NCBI RefSeq assembly: GCF_000698145.1
Contig: NZ_BAXB01000019.1
Span: 1 to 64,000, forward strand
DNA: 64,000 nt
Direction: 5' to 3'
DNA from: Geomicrobium sp. JCM 19039
Lineage (GTDB): Bacteria > Bacillota > Bacilli > Bacillales > Marinococcaceae
Shown here: in pieces, positions 47,457 through 57,447 of the stretch
Numbering within the stretch: the first letter of the stretch is position 1
Layout: every line of letters starts with the position of its first letter
Program-made: the position numbers and the translations under genes
The notes under the pieces: generated by a model
Databases searched by the model: none
Seen by the model: the letters and a program-made list of their open reading frames with translations, nothing else
Told to the model about the DNA's origin: nothing

Positions 47457-48791
47457 TAGAGCGCCCCCTCTTTAAAGATTTGTTCATCCAAATGAATTCC
47501 AAAAGATTGAATGCGGTCGAACACCTTTGGTACATAACCTGTCGCTTCAAAGTGCCCTACTACGTTTCCATCTGCATCTGTCGTTTCACGCTTAAATCTA
47601 AAAATATCATTGATCTGAATTTTACCATCAACTTCACTCATTTCAGCAATACTCACGAGTTTTCTCTTGCCATCAGTTAAACGCTCACTCTGGACTATCA
47701 AGTCTAGTGCACCAACGAAATACCCTCTAATGACCTCAACACTTAATGGGAGACCCGACATAATGACCATTGCTTCCAAGCGCCCTAAAGCATCTTTGGG
47801 GCTGTTCGCATGAACAGTCGTCAATGAACCTTCATGACCGGTGTTCATCGCTTGCAGCATGTCGAGTGCTTCGTCGCCACGCACTTCGCCGACAATAATT
47901 CGATCTGGTCTCATCCGGAGTGCATTTTTTACAAGTTGGCGAATGGTTATTTCTCCGGTCCCCTCCATATTCGAAGGCCTAGCTTCCAACCTAACAAGAT
48001 TCTCATATACAAAGCGAAGCTCAGCCATATCTTCAATCGTGACCACACGCTCACCACGGGGAATTGAAGAAGAAAGGACATTCAACAATGTTGTTTTTCC
48101 ACTACCTGTTCCCCCAGAAACAAGGATGTTGCATTTCGCTTGCACAACACTTTGCAAAAACTTGCCCATCGTCCCATGAAAAGATCCAAAAGCAATTAAA
48201 TCATCCAATGAAAAAGGATCTTTCGTAAATTTACGAATGGATACTGATGGACCATCTAAAGACACTGGAGGAATTGTTGCATTCACCCGGCTGCCATCCA
48301 TTAAGCGCGCATCTACCATCGGTGAACTTTCATCAATTCTACGTCCAAGTGGGGCGATAATACGGTCAATGATATGGTGGATGTGCTGTTCATCCTTAAA
48401 ACGAACATCACTCCGCATTAACTTCCCATCTTTCTCAATAAATACGTCATTAGGGCCATTCACCATAATTTCGGTAATTTCTTCTTGTTGCAGCAATGCT
48501 TCGAGCGGCCCATAACCAACAGATTCATTAATGAGTTGCTCAATAATTTCTTGCATGATTTTACTCGGTAGAATCACTTTTTCGTCTTCTATCATGTTCA
48601 TAACGAGTCTTTCAATGGTTTGTTTACGCTCGTTAGGGTTTAACGTAGTAATGGTTTTTAGGTTTGCTTCTTTAATTAGACGACTTTTTGTAATGACGAA
48701 CCCATTTATCCACTTCTTGATCATGGATGTTCCACTGTTGATTAGACCGTGAGCTATTCACTTGTTTTGAAGCTTTATCAATCCATGACAT
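47456..48791 (-). CDS. tadA: CpaF/TadA secretion ATPase (frame broken near N-terminus as read)
   Basis: Hexameric ATPase powering Flp pilus assembly. Walker A is SGGTGSGKTTLLN, the Asp box VVTIEDMAEL, Walker B RIIVGEVRGDEAL and the His box GSLTTVHANSP. The intact frame begins at 48724, but an upstream stretch from about 48791 (MSWIDKASKQVNSSRSNQQW) joins it if one A is added near 48690 in an A-run, giving RHYKKSRLIKEANLKT. That gives ~445 residues, nearer the family norm. AGGTG is 6 nt before 48791. Confidence 0.88.
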
Positions 48792-48811
48792 CATCATCAC
48801 CTATATATTCA

Positions 48812-49927
48812 TCAATTGGTTATCATCGTCTTTGAAATGAACCGCTGCACATCTTTTGTCAGTTTCGTCTTTGCTTTTTGACCTTTCTTCAAATAGAAAG
48901 GAATTCCCATATTTAACATTGGCTGAATGCCAAAATAATCAGCTCGAAGTGTACCCGTGACCGGAATTTCAATTAATTTAGTTATATCACTTTCCGTTAA
49001 CTCATTCTTTTGGTGCACACGATTTAAAATGAGAGACAGATGCTGACGTTTTCCTATTTGAAAACGTTCAAAAACAGTAATTGCATGTTTTAAACTTCGT
49101 AACCCTAAGCTATCAGGTGTAAGAACATAATAGATGTTTTTTGACTCGTTCAGTGCTGTAAAACTTAAAGAATTCAAGTCACTCGGCATGTCAATCACCA
49201 CATGATCGTAGTGTTCTTGGCAGATACGAATCATTCTTGCGATGAGTTCATCATCCACTTGTTCGGCCGTTTCAGGGTTTGATGGTCCTAGCAACACATC
49301 CAATCCTGTTCGTTCTTCAGTTGCAGTAATATTTTGGATGTGGTGAATACTAAGCTCATTAAGCACAGGCAATAAATCAACATATGAACGACTATGGTTT
49401 AATCCTAAAATGACTTCCAATCCACCAAATTGTGCATTCAAGTCAATCATAATGACTTTACTGTTATGCTCGACTTTTAAACACTGGGCAACCATTGTTG
49501 ACAGTAAAGTCTTGCCACTGCCTCCTTTTGAGCTATAGAAAGCATGCACATTGCCTTTATTCGATAGGTCAATTGCTGCTGCATGCTGACCACCAAAACG
49601 AACATGATCGCGGGTATACTGTACAATTTCCTTTAATCTATCTAACTCTTTAGAAACAATGAGAAGATCCTTTACACCTGCTTTCATCCATCTTCTAGTT
49701 ACTTCAAAAGAGGGGTCATCCATGAGACCTACTGCATATACATGCGGTGGAATACGGATAGGCTCTTGATCGTCGATGACTCGTTCATCGATAAACACAT
49801 ACACATATTCTTCTAACGAATCGGTCCACTCTTCAGAGACGTCAATATTTAGTTCTTCTGTATTTAGCAACTGAGTAATTTGTTCTACTAGAGCATTGTT
49901 ATTTGATACTAACAATACATTCATCAT
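48812..49927 (-). CDS. CpaE/TadZ-like pilus localisation ATPase
   Basis: A 371-residue MinD/ParA-type ATPase with an N-terminal receiver-like domain (~residues 1-115), as in TadZ/CpaE. The deviant Walker A is SSKGGSGKTLLS, with MIDLNAQFGGLEV and HVVIDMPSDLNS as the A' and B motifs. The family positions the Tad machine at the membrane. GAGGTG precedes the start. It lies between the RcpC-like and CpaF genes. Confidence 0.87.
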   Translation of the reverse strand: MMNVLLVSNNNALVEQITQLLNTEELNIDVSEEWTDSLEEYVYVFIDERVIDDQEPIRIPPHVYAVGLMDDPSFEVTRRWMKAGVKDLLIVSKELDRLKEIVQYTRDHVRFGGQHAAAIDLSNKGNVHAFYSSKGGSGKTLLSTMVAQCLKVEHNSKVIMIDLNAQFGGLEVILGLNHSRSYVDLLPVLNELSIHHIQNITATEERTGLDVLLGPSNPETAEQVDDELIARMIRICQEHYDHVVIDMPSDLNSLSFTALNESKNIYYVLTPDSLGLRSLKHAITVFERFQIGKRQHLSLILNRVHQKNELTESDITKLIEIPVTGTLRADYFGIQPMLNMGIPFYLKKGQKAKTKLTKDVQRFISKTMITN

Positions 49928-49944
49928 TCAAAGACACCTCTGAA

Positions 49945-50721
49945 TTATTCGTCATCATCTTCCTCTTCTTCCTCTTCTTCATCATCATCTTCTTCGTCTT
50001 CGTCTTCTTCGTCTTCTTCGTCTTCTTCGTCTTCGTCTTGAACATCTTCCTCCTCAATTACTTCCTCTTCTTCTTGAGGCTCGTTTTGATCCTCTTGCAA
50101 TTGTTGAACTTGGTTCGCTAGGAGCACACGAATTGAAGAAGCTGTGTTTTGCATATGAATAAGTTGCTCTGCATCATTTACGTTTAACGATACTTTTATA
50201 TTGGGAGGACCACTATCTTCCTCTTGACGCTCTTCTCGTTGAATGACATCAATGTTCTCAAAAATTCTCGTCGTTTCTAAGTCTGATTCTTCGGGCGTAT
50301 ACGTAACAACGACGTCGATTGTATCACCCGCTGCCACTGGCTGATCCAATACGACATTCTCAGTAGCATTTAACCAAACAATTCGGTGATCCTCTGGAAT
50401 GTCGGCACTTGACCTAAGAACGTTTTGTGTTAGAAGTTCTCCTTGTTGTACATTAACAATTGCAACAGATTGTTGAATCTCATTAAAATCTGTGATAAAT
50501 GATGGAATATTCTCAGCTTGCGGAATGTCTATCCATTCGACCATGTCTTCGGTAATCTCTGAGTAGGTTTGGATGTCTTCTGCAGCTACAGCTACCTCCG
50601 TTGTTGCACCTAAAGAAGCCTGAGCACTTCTGATTTCATTTAATACAAGAACACTCGTAATGATCGCCAAGACAAATGCTAAACTTAAAAATATGAGTGC
50701 TTTTCTTTTCGCATCGATCAT
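49945..50721 (-). CDS. CpaB/RcpC-like pilus protein with extreme Asp/Glu tail
   Basis: A 258-residue membrane-anchored protein: one N-terminal helix (ALIFLSLAFVLAIITSVLVL), a SAF domain (TTEVAVAAEDIQTYSEIT) and a RcpC/CpaB beta domain (PVAAGDTIDVVVTYTP). The last ~45 residues are almost only Asp and Glu, encoded by a GAA/GAC/GAG triplet tract at 49945-50075. Such a tail is unusual for the family and could bind cations or cell-wall polymers, or vary in length by slippage (inference). It overlaps the preceding gene by 4 nt. Confidence 0.82.
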   Translation of the reverse strand: MIDAKRKALIFLSLAFVLAIITSVLVLNEIRSAQASLGATTEVAVAAEDIQTYSEITEDMVEWIDIPQAENIPSFITDFNEIQQSVAIVNVQQGELLTQNVLRSSADIPEDHRIVWLNATENVVLDQPVAAGDTIDVVVTYTPEESDLETTRIFENIDVIQREERQEEDSGPPNIKVSLNVNDAEQLIHMQNTASSIRVLLANQVQQLQEDQNEPQEEEEVIEEEDVQDEDEEDEEDEEDEDEEDDDEEEEEEEDDDE

Positions 50722-51542
50722 ACGTGGGTCATCTCCATTGTTTCTTTATTTTTCTCGACTATCTGATTTTCGTATAAATTTTTACTAAGCATAATTTGGA
50801 CAAACGGTATGTGAAGAGGCAACATATGACGGTCAAGCGTAACCATTGTATCTGCACCTACATACTGAAACGAGAGACCATTTTCCACAACGTACACGTG
50901 GTCGTTTTCTCTTTTATTATCAACGATCAAATTCCAGAGCTGTTCAAGCGATCCTTTCTGCTGAACCTTTAACTGGGTAGAACTATTACCATCAATTCGA
51001 ACTAACTGATAATCTTTTGCTTCTTTTTGTCGATACAACTTATTCTTCTTTTCTTTTGTCAAAAGTTTCTTTCGATTCGTTGTAATTAGCCAGCTTGATT
51101 GTTCAAGTATTCCTCTTTGTATATGAGATGAAATTTCTTTGATGGTCGCTGAACCTTTCTGATTCAATGATTCCAAAAGAAAAAATATTTCAGGCAAATT
51201 TGCTTTAACAGGTATGAACAACATTTCAATTTCTGGAAGTAGCCAATTTCTAACACGGTATAAGTTTTCGGTTATTGAATAGTGAGGGTCATAAAAGTAG
51301 ACCAGTTGCCTCACATCATGTTCACTAGCTATTTGATGGAAGTAAGTAACATCTTCTTGAATACTGTAAGAATGAAGATTGACAGATTTTGCAATTAGCG
51401 GGGAGTTTGCATGATGAAGAAAGTCTGTTAGTCTCTGTCTGTCCTTACCGACAAATGATGGCTTTACTGTACTGCGAAATGCTTGGCTCCAATTAAACCT
51501 CGACTCTTCTATTCCCAAACACTCGTCAAAAATGATTAACAT
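50718..51542 (-). CDS. First gene of the Tad operon, unknown function
   Basis: A 274-residue soluble protein with no signal peptide or membrane helix. The N-terminal half alternates strands and helices (VRQLVYFYDPHYSI, EIEMLFIPVKANLPEIFFLL); the middle is Lys-rich (RKKLLTKEKKNKLYRQKEAK). The start at 51542 is preferred because GGGAG is 9 nt upstream; the 51578 ATG lacks a ribosome site. It is coupled to the CpaB-like gene by a 4-nt overlap. I do not recognise the family; position suggests a regulator or assembly factor of the pilus. Confidence 0.6.
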   Translation of the reverse strand: MLIIFDECLGIEESRFNWSQAFRSTVKPSFVGKDRQRLTDFLHHANSPLIAKSVNLHSYSIQEDVTYFHQIASEHDVRQLVYFYDPHYSITENLYRVRNWLLPEIEMLFIPVKANLPEIFFLLESLNQKGSATIKEISSHIQRGILEQSSWLITTNRKKLLTKEKKNKLYRQKEAKDYQLVRIDGNSSTQLKVQQKGSLEQLWNLIVDNKRENDHVYVVENGLSFQYVGADTMVTLDRHMLPLHIPFVQIMLSKNLYENQIVEKNKETMEMTHV

Positions 51543-51955
51543 ATTCACAGTCTCCCAGTTTGAAACTTCTTTTTTCATATAATCAACGATCGTAAATACT
51601 CGGCTAAACTAACTAGACCGAATTCTTACTTTGTGACCATTCTGTGATTAATTCGTTTTAATAATGATTAAACTATCATATTTGGGGTAGTTAGCAAAGT
51701 GAGCACATTAGGACTCAAGTTTAGAATTAAACTTATGTTTAATCTATTCGGCAGATATTATTTCCAATTAATACCAGTTTATTGGAATGTTGGTTATAAG
51801 CAAATGAAATACACAGCGAAATATTAGCACAATTAGTTCTATTGAACTCTTTTAAAATGTGAATTTGTACCCTAGCTAAAATTTGTAACATTGTTAAGAA
51901 TTTCTTAATAAATATCGAAATCTGCTCTTATTCCTTAATAATTTTGAAACAAAAG
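51543..51955. other. A/T-rich gene-free region, probable Tad operon promoter
   Basis: Over 400 bp of A/T-rich sequence with no open frame of note. The Tad operon on the minus strand must start in here, but no clear -35/-10 pair stands out. Confidence 0.4.
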
Positions 51956-51978
51956 AAGGATGCGTTATCCGCATCCTT
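51956..51978. terminator. Terminator of the S9 peptidase gene
   Basis: A perfect 9-bp stem AAGGATGCG/CGCATCCTT with a TTATC loop. It begins at the peptidase stop codon once the frame is corrected, and T-rich sequence follows on the minus strand. Confidence 0.75.
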
Positions 51979-53827
51979 TAGGTATTTGTTAACATCTTCT
52001 CCCGAAACCATTCGATATTCTGTTCCATAATGGCGAGGCTTTGTCCGGGTTTGGTTGCTCCGTGGGGCATCTGTTTGAAGATCGCCATTTTCACGTCTTG
52101 GCCGGTGTCTTTTAAGCCACGATACAGTTCGTAAGCGTTGGCAACGGGTACGCGCACGTCGCTTCTCCGTGTTGGATGAGCGTTGGTGGAGCGCCGTTTC
52201 GGACGTAGGTCATGGGCGAGGTTCGGGCATAGATGTCAGGATCAATCCACGGATCGTTCGCTAAGTATTGCGGTGTGAATGACGTGATGTCGGTATTCGT
52301 ATAGTACGTGTACCAATTTGTCACTCCTGCCCCGACGGATACGGCTTTGAATCGGTCGCTATACGTCGCACAGAATGCGGCAATGTATCCGCCTTGACTC
52401 CACCCGATAATGCCAACGTTTTCGGGATCAATCATTCCTTCTTCGACGAGCAGATCGATTCCCGATATCACGTCTTCGTAGTCCCCGATTCCGAGGTTTT
52501 TAACGTTGGCTCCTCGGAAAGATTCTCCGTATCCGGCACTACCACGATAATTGGGTTCAAGTACGAGAAAGCCTTCTTCAATAAAGGATTCGATTGGTTG
52601 GTAACGGTTGACTCCTTGTAACGCGAAGGAGGTCCCGGCTGGGCCGCCGTGTACGGCGACGATGAGCGGGTAGGTTTTGCTGTGATCCCAGTCGACGGGC
52701 TTAGAAAGTATACCTTCAATTTCTTCACCACCGGCGGTCGTCCACGTGATGATTTCTTTTTGGACGAGCTGTTTGTCGGTAAAGTGCGTGCTGTTATTCG
52801 TCACCCTCTGGTCGTCTATGTAGACGTCATACGGTTCGGTCGACGTGGCCCTCGTATAGGCGATTGACTCACCATTCGTCGAAGCGAGCATAACGACGCC
52901 ATCGCTGCCGGCGTGCATCGGTTCAACACGGCCTGCCTCATCAACAAACCCGATGCACAGCTTTGTTCGCTCCGCCCATTGGATGAACATGCCACGTGAT
53001 GTCCAATTAACTGGCGTGACGTGCTCATCGATCGGTACATCGATGGTTTTTGACGTTTTCGAACTCATATTATACACCGCAAGCTGATTGTTGCTCGTAT
53101 GCCGATTCGGGTCCCGAAAGTGTGTATAACATACTTTGCTCCCGTCCGGTGACAGGCGCGCGTTGCCCGTGCAATCCTCGACGAGCGTCTCCCAGCGTTC
53201 GGTTCCAAAGTCATACATCCGCACAGCTTGGTGAACCCCGTCCACAACCCGAGGCGTAGGAGCCGCACTGATCACAAGCCGCGCACCCGACACCGCGAAG
53301 GAGTGGATGTGAACATTCAACTCTTGCAGCAGCGGAACCGCATCGCCATCAAGCGATTGATAATAGAGTTCATGATAGCGAAAGTCCTCATCTTGATAGG
53401 TGTAAACGCCATATGTATCGTTGCGCTCTTTCTCGGTTTTGGATAACGGGCGTTTGCTAACATAATAGATCCCGTTCCCGTCTGTTGCCCATTCATATTG
53501 CTCTACACCCTCATCTGCGGACGTGTGCTGAACCGTTCCCGTTGATGAAAGTTTCTGGATAAATATTTGGTCTTTCCCATCTATAGGCGATAGATACGCC
53601 ACCGCAGCATCGTCAGGCGACCAACGCGGTGCTCGGCTATCGGTGTTGCCAATCGTCATCGGCGTACTCGTTTTCGTTTCACAGTTATATACACGCACAT
53701 GACGCCGGTATTCATTCTTTTTCCAGTCGGTCGTCCGCTCCTCAAATGCCACGTTTCTCCCATCCCCACTTAACGCTACATTCGGGTACTGCGGGATCTC
53801 GATGAGCTCTTTCGGTGATAAATACAT
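51978..53827 (-). CDS. S9 family (prolyl oligopeptidase-type) peptidase (frame broken near C-terminus)
   Basis: Cytoplasmic serine peptidase with an N-terminal beta-propeller (WD/TolB-like, e.g. APRWSPDDAAVAYLSP) and a C-terminal alpha/beta-hydrolase. The nucleophile Ser is in GWSQGGYIAA, and the oxyanion region is AVHGGPAG. The frame stops at 52112, but one base near 52158 restores TLIQHGESDVRVPVANAYEL, which holds the catalytic Asp, and then MPHGATKPGQ with the catalytic His, ending at 51978. Restored length ~617 residues. Single-gene unit. Confidence 0.88.
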
Positions 53828-53872
53828 GTTCTCAATCCTTTCAATCTGCTATTGTTCAGTTTCGCCGTAGGT

Positions 53873-53940
53873 TGTGGATAATCCTGCAAGAGGTTGTAAG
53901 AATTATTCACATATTCACGGAATTATCCACATTTTCCACA
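53873..53940. promoter_or_regulatory. Cluster of DnaA-box-like sites
   Basis: Four 9-mers lie in 68 bp: TGTGGATAA (53873-53881, the complement of TTATCCACA), TTATTCACA (53903-53911), TTATCCACA (53923-53931) and TTTTCCACA (53932-53940). Two are perfect DnaA boxes and the last two abut. They lie in the 190-bp gap between the S9 peptidase and the OppA-like gene. No replication gene is nearby. Confidence 0.65.
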
Positions 53941-54019
53941 AAAAAAGAGAGAAGATCCGCTCTTCCCCCTCAGGTTGTGCAAGATGAGAGCGCGTCACCA
54001 TCACACTCTCGACTCATCT

Positions 54020-55630
54020 CTAGTATCCGCCAGACGCCTCGCCGGAAATCGTCGTTTCACGAAGGTCATACACTCCGTGCGGCAATTGAATAAACCTTCT
54101 ACATCATGGGAAATACCGATGCGGAACTCGTCATGAACAATCGGCAACATCGGCGCATCATCGTTCACGTGTTGGGCGACTTCGCGGTACATGTCAATTC
54201 GCGCATCATCATCCGTTTCCCGTCTTGCATCATCAAGCAATTGATCGACCTCTTCATTCGTATAGAACGTATTGTTGCCCGGAGGTCCGTGACTGTCGGT
54301 GTGGAAGAGCGCATACGTACCGTAATCCGCATCACCCGTCACTGTCGTCCAACCAAGAAGCACCATTTCATAGTTCGCCTCATCTGTTGCATCCAATAGC
54401 GCTGCCCACTCAATGAGCTGAATCGACACCGACACACCAATCTCAGAGAGTTGATCTTGAATGACTTCGGCCATTTGCATATTAATTGAATTGCCTGACT
54501 CAACGAGCAGTTCCGCTTCAAAGCCGTCTTCGTAACCGGCATCCGCGAGCAGCTCCTCCGCCGCGTCCACATCATATTCAATCGGATCAATGTCATCACT
54601 AAACCCAAACACTTGATAGTTCACGGGGCCGATCGCTTCCAATCCGAATCCTTCAAAAATTCCTTCTACGATCTCCGCCTTGTTCACCGCCATCGACAGC
54701 GCGCGCCTCACGTCAGGATCATCAAACGGTTCCGCCGTGTTGTTAAAACCGAGATAGTCCATCCGCAAACTTTCCACAGACGCAATGTCTCCATTTTCAC
54801 TATTTTCTACTTGGCTCGTATTCGCCGGTTCGATGCTGTTCACTACATGGGCTTCCCCTTGATCTAGCATCGCAATCCGCGTTGATTGCTCTTCAACAAT
54901 GCGGTACGTCGCTGAATCCAACGCGACCGGGCCGCGCCAGTAATCTTCATTTCGTGTTAGCACAACTTCATTTCCTTGCGACCAATTGTCCAACTCAAAC
55001 GGCCCTGTACCCACCGGATCAATATCCAAGTTATGGTCTCCCGCCGCTTCTGCTCAATCGCCGTTGGGCTAATCATCCCACCTCCATCATGAGCAAGGTG
55101 CGCAAGCAATGGCGCAAACGGATATTCCGTCACAATCTCCACTGTATAATCATCAAGCGCGTTCACTTCTTCAATCATGTCATACATAAACGCACGCGGT
55201 GACGCCTCTTCTGGATCCGTCACCCGCTCGAGCGTCGCGATGACCGCATCCGCATTAAATGGCGTCCCATCCGTAAATTCCGCATCCTCAGTTAAGTAGA
55301 ACTCCCACGTATACTCGTCAATCTGTTCCCAATCTTCTGCCAGCGCCGGTTGCAACTCCATATCGGCGTCGTGCTCAACCAAGCTTCATAAATGTTCGTT
55401 CTCACGTGCGTAGACGACGTATCATTCGACCCGTGAGGATCCAAGTCGACCACGTCCGAATCTACTGCGATGACAATATTGCCGCCATCTGCCGCAGCCT
55501 CTTCCCCTTCATCATCGCCTGCCGGCACATCTTCCGGCTCAACGTCACTGTCATCCGTACAAGCAGCCAGTGCGCCCGCGAGCGAAAGAACGACCGCTCC
55601 GCCGACGATGCGGTGCGTAAATTTTCTCAT
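54020..55630 (-). CDS. Oligopeptide-type ABC transporter binding lipoprotein (three frame breaks as read)
   Basis: SBP_bac_5 (OppA/DppA/AppA) binding protein. The signal peptide has lipobox GALAAC (~residue 24) and is followed by an acidic linker. Typical segments are EPDLxxx-like ALAEDWEQIDEYTWEFYL, GTGPFELDNWSQGNEV and DVRRALSMAVNKAEI. Single missing bases near 55384 (restores NIYEALVEHDADMEL), 55050 (restores EQKAAGDHNLDIDPVGTG) and 54095 (restores VEGLFQLPHGVYDLRE and moves the stop to 54020). Restored length ~537 residues. No permease or ATPase genes are adjacent, so it is an orphan binding protein or its partners lie elsewhere. Confidence 0.85.
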
Positions 55631-55883
55631 AATTACCCCTCCAAATATGTACTCCTACCATTCTACTACTGGGTAAAAGGGGACACAAGCGAAACGGCTG
55701 AGCGGGCAGGTTTGTGCTGGTACGGGGGCGGGGGCAAAATCTGAACCTGCCTCTCTCCCCATACGTGTAAAGGAACCGTTGTGCACGTGCACGGCTACGT
55801 GCGCTGCACGGACTTAGTCGCTCGCATCGTCTTGATTATATCCAGCTAGGTGCGCTCTCCGGTCACAATTGCTCGCATCGCCC
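55631..55883. other. Gene-free spacer with degenerate 51-bp units
   Basis: No gene. Near 55790-55810 a GTGCACGTGCACGG palindromic tract occurs. Near 55815-55880 GGTGCGCTCTCCGGTCACAA and CTCGCATCGCCCTGATTTTG resemble units of the 51-bp array found at 59601. Confidence 0.5.
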
Positions 55884-56094
55884 TGATTTTGGTCGGCTAA
55901 CCCTAAGCACTTCCGATAGACACAACAGACGCTAGGAAAACCTGAGAGAATAGCAACATGTCGGCGCCTGAGGCGCCGAAGCCAACCGCAGGCATCTCAA
56001 CTCGCTCGCTTTCTCTTCGGCACCACCGGTGCCGACAGCAAGAGAGCACTTCCAGCTTATCATCTTGCGAATCCCGAGCCATGCTCTATCCGGA
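55884..56094. repeat. ~210-bp direct repeat, copy 1
   Basis: It matches 59362-59573 in the same orientation over its whole length: TCGGCTAA, ACTAGGAAAACC-type sequence, the palindromes TCGGCGCCTGAGGCGCCGA (55961-55979) and TTCGGCACCACCGGTGCCGA (56016-56035), and CTATCCGGA at the end. The two copies are 3478 bp apart and bracket prs, the dehydrogenase and the DJ-1 gene. Confidence 0.8.
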
Positions 56095-56242
56095 GTGGCT
56101 CCTTGCCATAAGTAGCCTGCACAAACCACCTGGTTTTTGGTCTGGCAGGGAGCGAAGCGCGGTCAAAAACAACCGCTTCGTTTTAGACATGGGGCACACG
56201 GTCTTCGCTCGGGGTGCGCACGATCTCTCCGTATAGATGCAT

Positions 56243-56410
56243 GTGCACGTTTTCGACACAGAAGTGCACATAACCGACACCCGAGTGCACATGTTGGACA
56301 CCGGAGTGCAAATAACCGACACCAATGTGCACATATTCGACACCCGAGTGCACATAACCGACACCAATGTGCACATATTCGACACCGGAGTGCACATTTC
56401 CGACAAACCG
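56243..56410. repeat. Tandem array, eight units of 21 bp centred on GTGCAC
   Basis: GTGCA(C) begins at 56243, 56264, 56285, 56306, 56327, 56348, 56369 and 56390, an exact 21-bp period. The typical unit is GTGCACATAACCGACACCCGA, with two alternating variants (ATAACCGACACC, ATATTCGACACC). The 21-bp period is two helical turns, so all palindromes face the same side. Several open frames across it result from the multiple-of-three period. It lies just downstream of the prs terminator. Confidence 0.9.
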
Positions 56411-56442
56411 AGCCCAACCCCTGCCGTACCCCGCACGCCAAA

Positions 56443-56470
56443 AACCCGCTGTGCACATGCACAGCGGGTT
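56443..56470 (-). terminator. Terminator of prs
   Basis: A perfect 12-bp stem AACCCGCTGTGC/GCACAGCGGGTT with an ACAT loop, followed by TTTTTGG on the minus strand. Its tip includes the same GTGCAC word as the neighbouring array. Confidence 0.85.
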
Positions 56471-56476
56471 CCCCGA

Positions 56477-57426
56477 TCAATCGAACAGCGTACTGACAGA
56501 CACTTCATTGTGCACTCGGTTGATGGCATCAGCGACGAGTGGGGCAATGGACAGGCTGGTGATTTTGTCGCTCTGTTTGTCTTCGTCTAGTTCGATTGTA
56601 TTTGTAATGACAAGTTCTTTGATTGGCGATCCTTCGATACGGCTGATTGCCGGACCGGAAAGGACGGGGTGTGTACAGCATGCATACACGCTCGTCGCGC
56701 CGTTTTCGATGAGCGCATTGGCGGCGAGTGTGATCGTCCCTGCTGTATCGATTAGGTCGTCAATGATGATAGCGGTTCGGCCTTTGAACTCACCGACGAT
56801 GTTCATCACTTCTGCTACGTTTGGCTTTGGACGGCGTTTGTCAATGAAGGCAATTGGCGCATCGAGGCTTCTGCCATCTTGCGCGCCCGCACGACGCCTC
56901 CGTTGTCCGGAGCGACGACGACGATATCTTGTAGCCCCTTGTTGGCAAAATAATCGGAGAGAATCGGAACGCCTTGCAATTGATCGACGGGCATGTCGAA
57001 AAATCCTTGAATCTGCGGGGCGTGCAAGTCCATCGTAATGACACGTGTGACACCTGCAGTCTCTAACAAGTTTGCTATCAGTTTGGCTGTGATTGGCTCA
57101 CGTGAACGGGCTTTGCGGTCTTGTCGGGCATAGCCGTAATACGGCATCACGACGTTGATGCGTTTTGCTGACGCACGTTTTAAGGCGTCAACCATGATAA
57201 GCAGTTCCATGATGTTCTCGTTGCCTGGATACGAGGTGGACTGTACGACGTATACTTCACAACCGCGTACGCTCTCTTCAATGGAGATTTGGATTTCACC
57301 GTCGCTGAATCGTTTGACCGAGCTGCGGCCAAGTTCACAACCTAAATGTTTGACGATCTCTTCAGTAAGTGCTTGATTCGAGTTTAAGCTGAAAATCTTG
57401 AACTTGTCATTTAAATGGTAATCCAT
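56477..57426 (-). CDS. prs: Ribose-phosphate pyrophosphokinase (frame broken as read)
   Basis: PRPP synthetase, forming PRPP from ribose 5-phosphate and ATP for nucleotide, His and Trp synthesis. Features are [16 protein letters not shown], the ATP/Mg motif [20 protein letters not shown], the flexible-loop region [13 protein letters not shown] and the PRPP-binding loop [11 protein letters not shown]. Near 56873 one missing base restores [20 protein letters not shown]. Restored length ~316 residues, as for class I Prs. It is not beside glmU as in B. subtilis, so it may be a second copy or a relocated gene. Confidence 0.92.
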
Positions 57427-57447
57427 TTCTACTTTTCTACCTTCCTG

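Noticed and set aside
56243-56410. CRISPR or iteron-type replication origin
   Set aside because: The units are contiguous with no spacers, no replication initiator gene is nearby, and the setting is chromosomal. A phased binding array is kept as a finding instead.
56137-56547. Open frames across the 21-bp array encoding repeated VHITDT or Cys-rich units
   Set aside because: A 21-bp period keeps every frame open. No start signal, and the frames run on into the prs terminator and prs gene.
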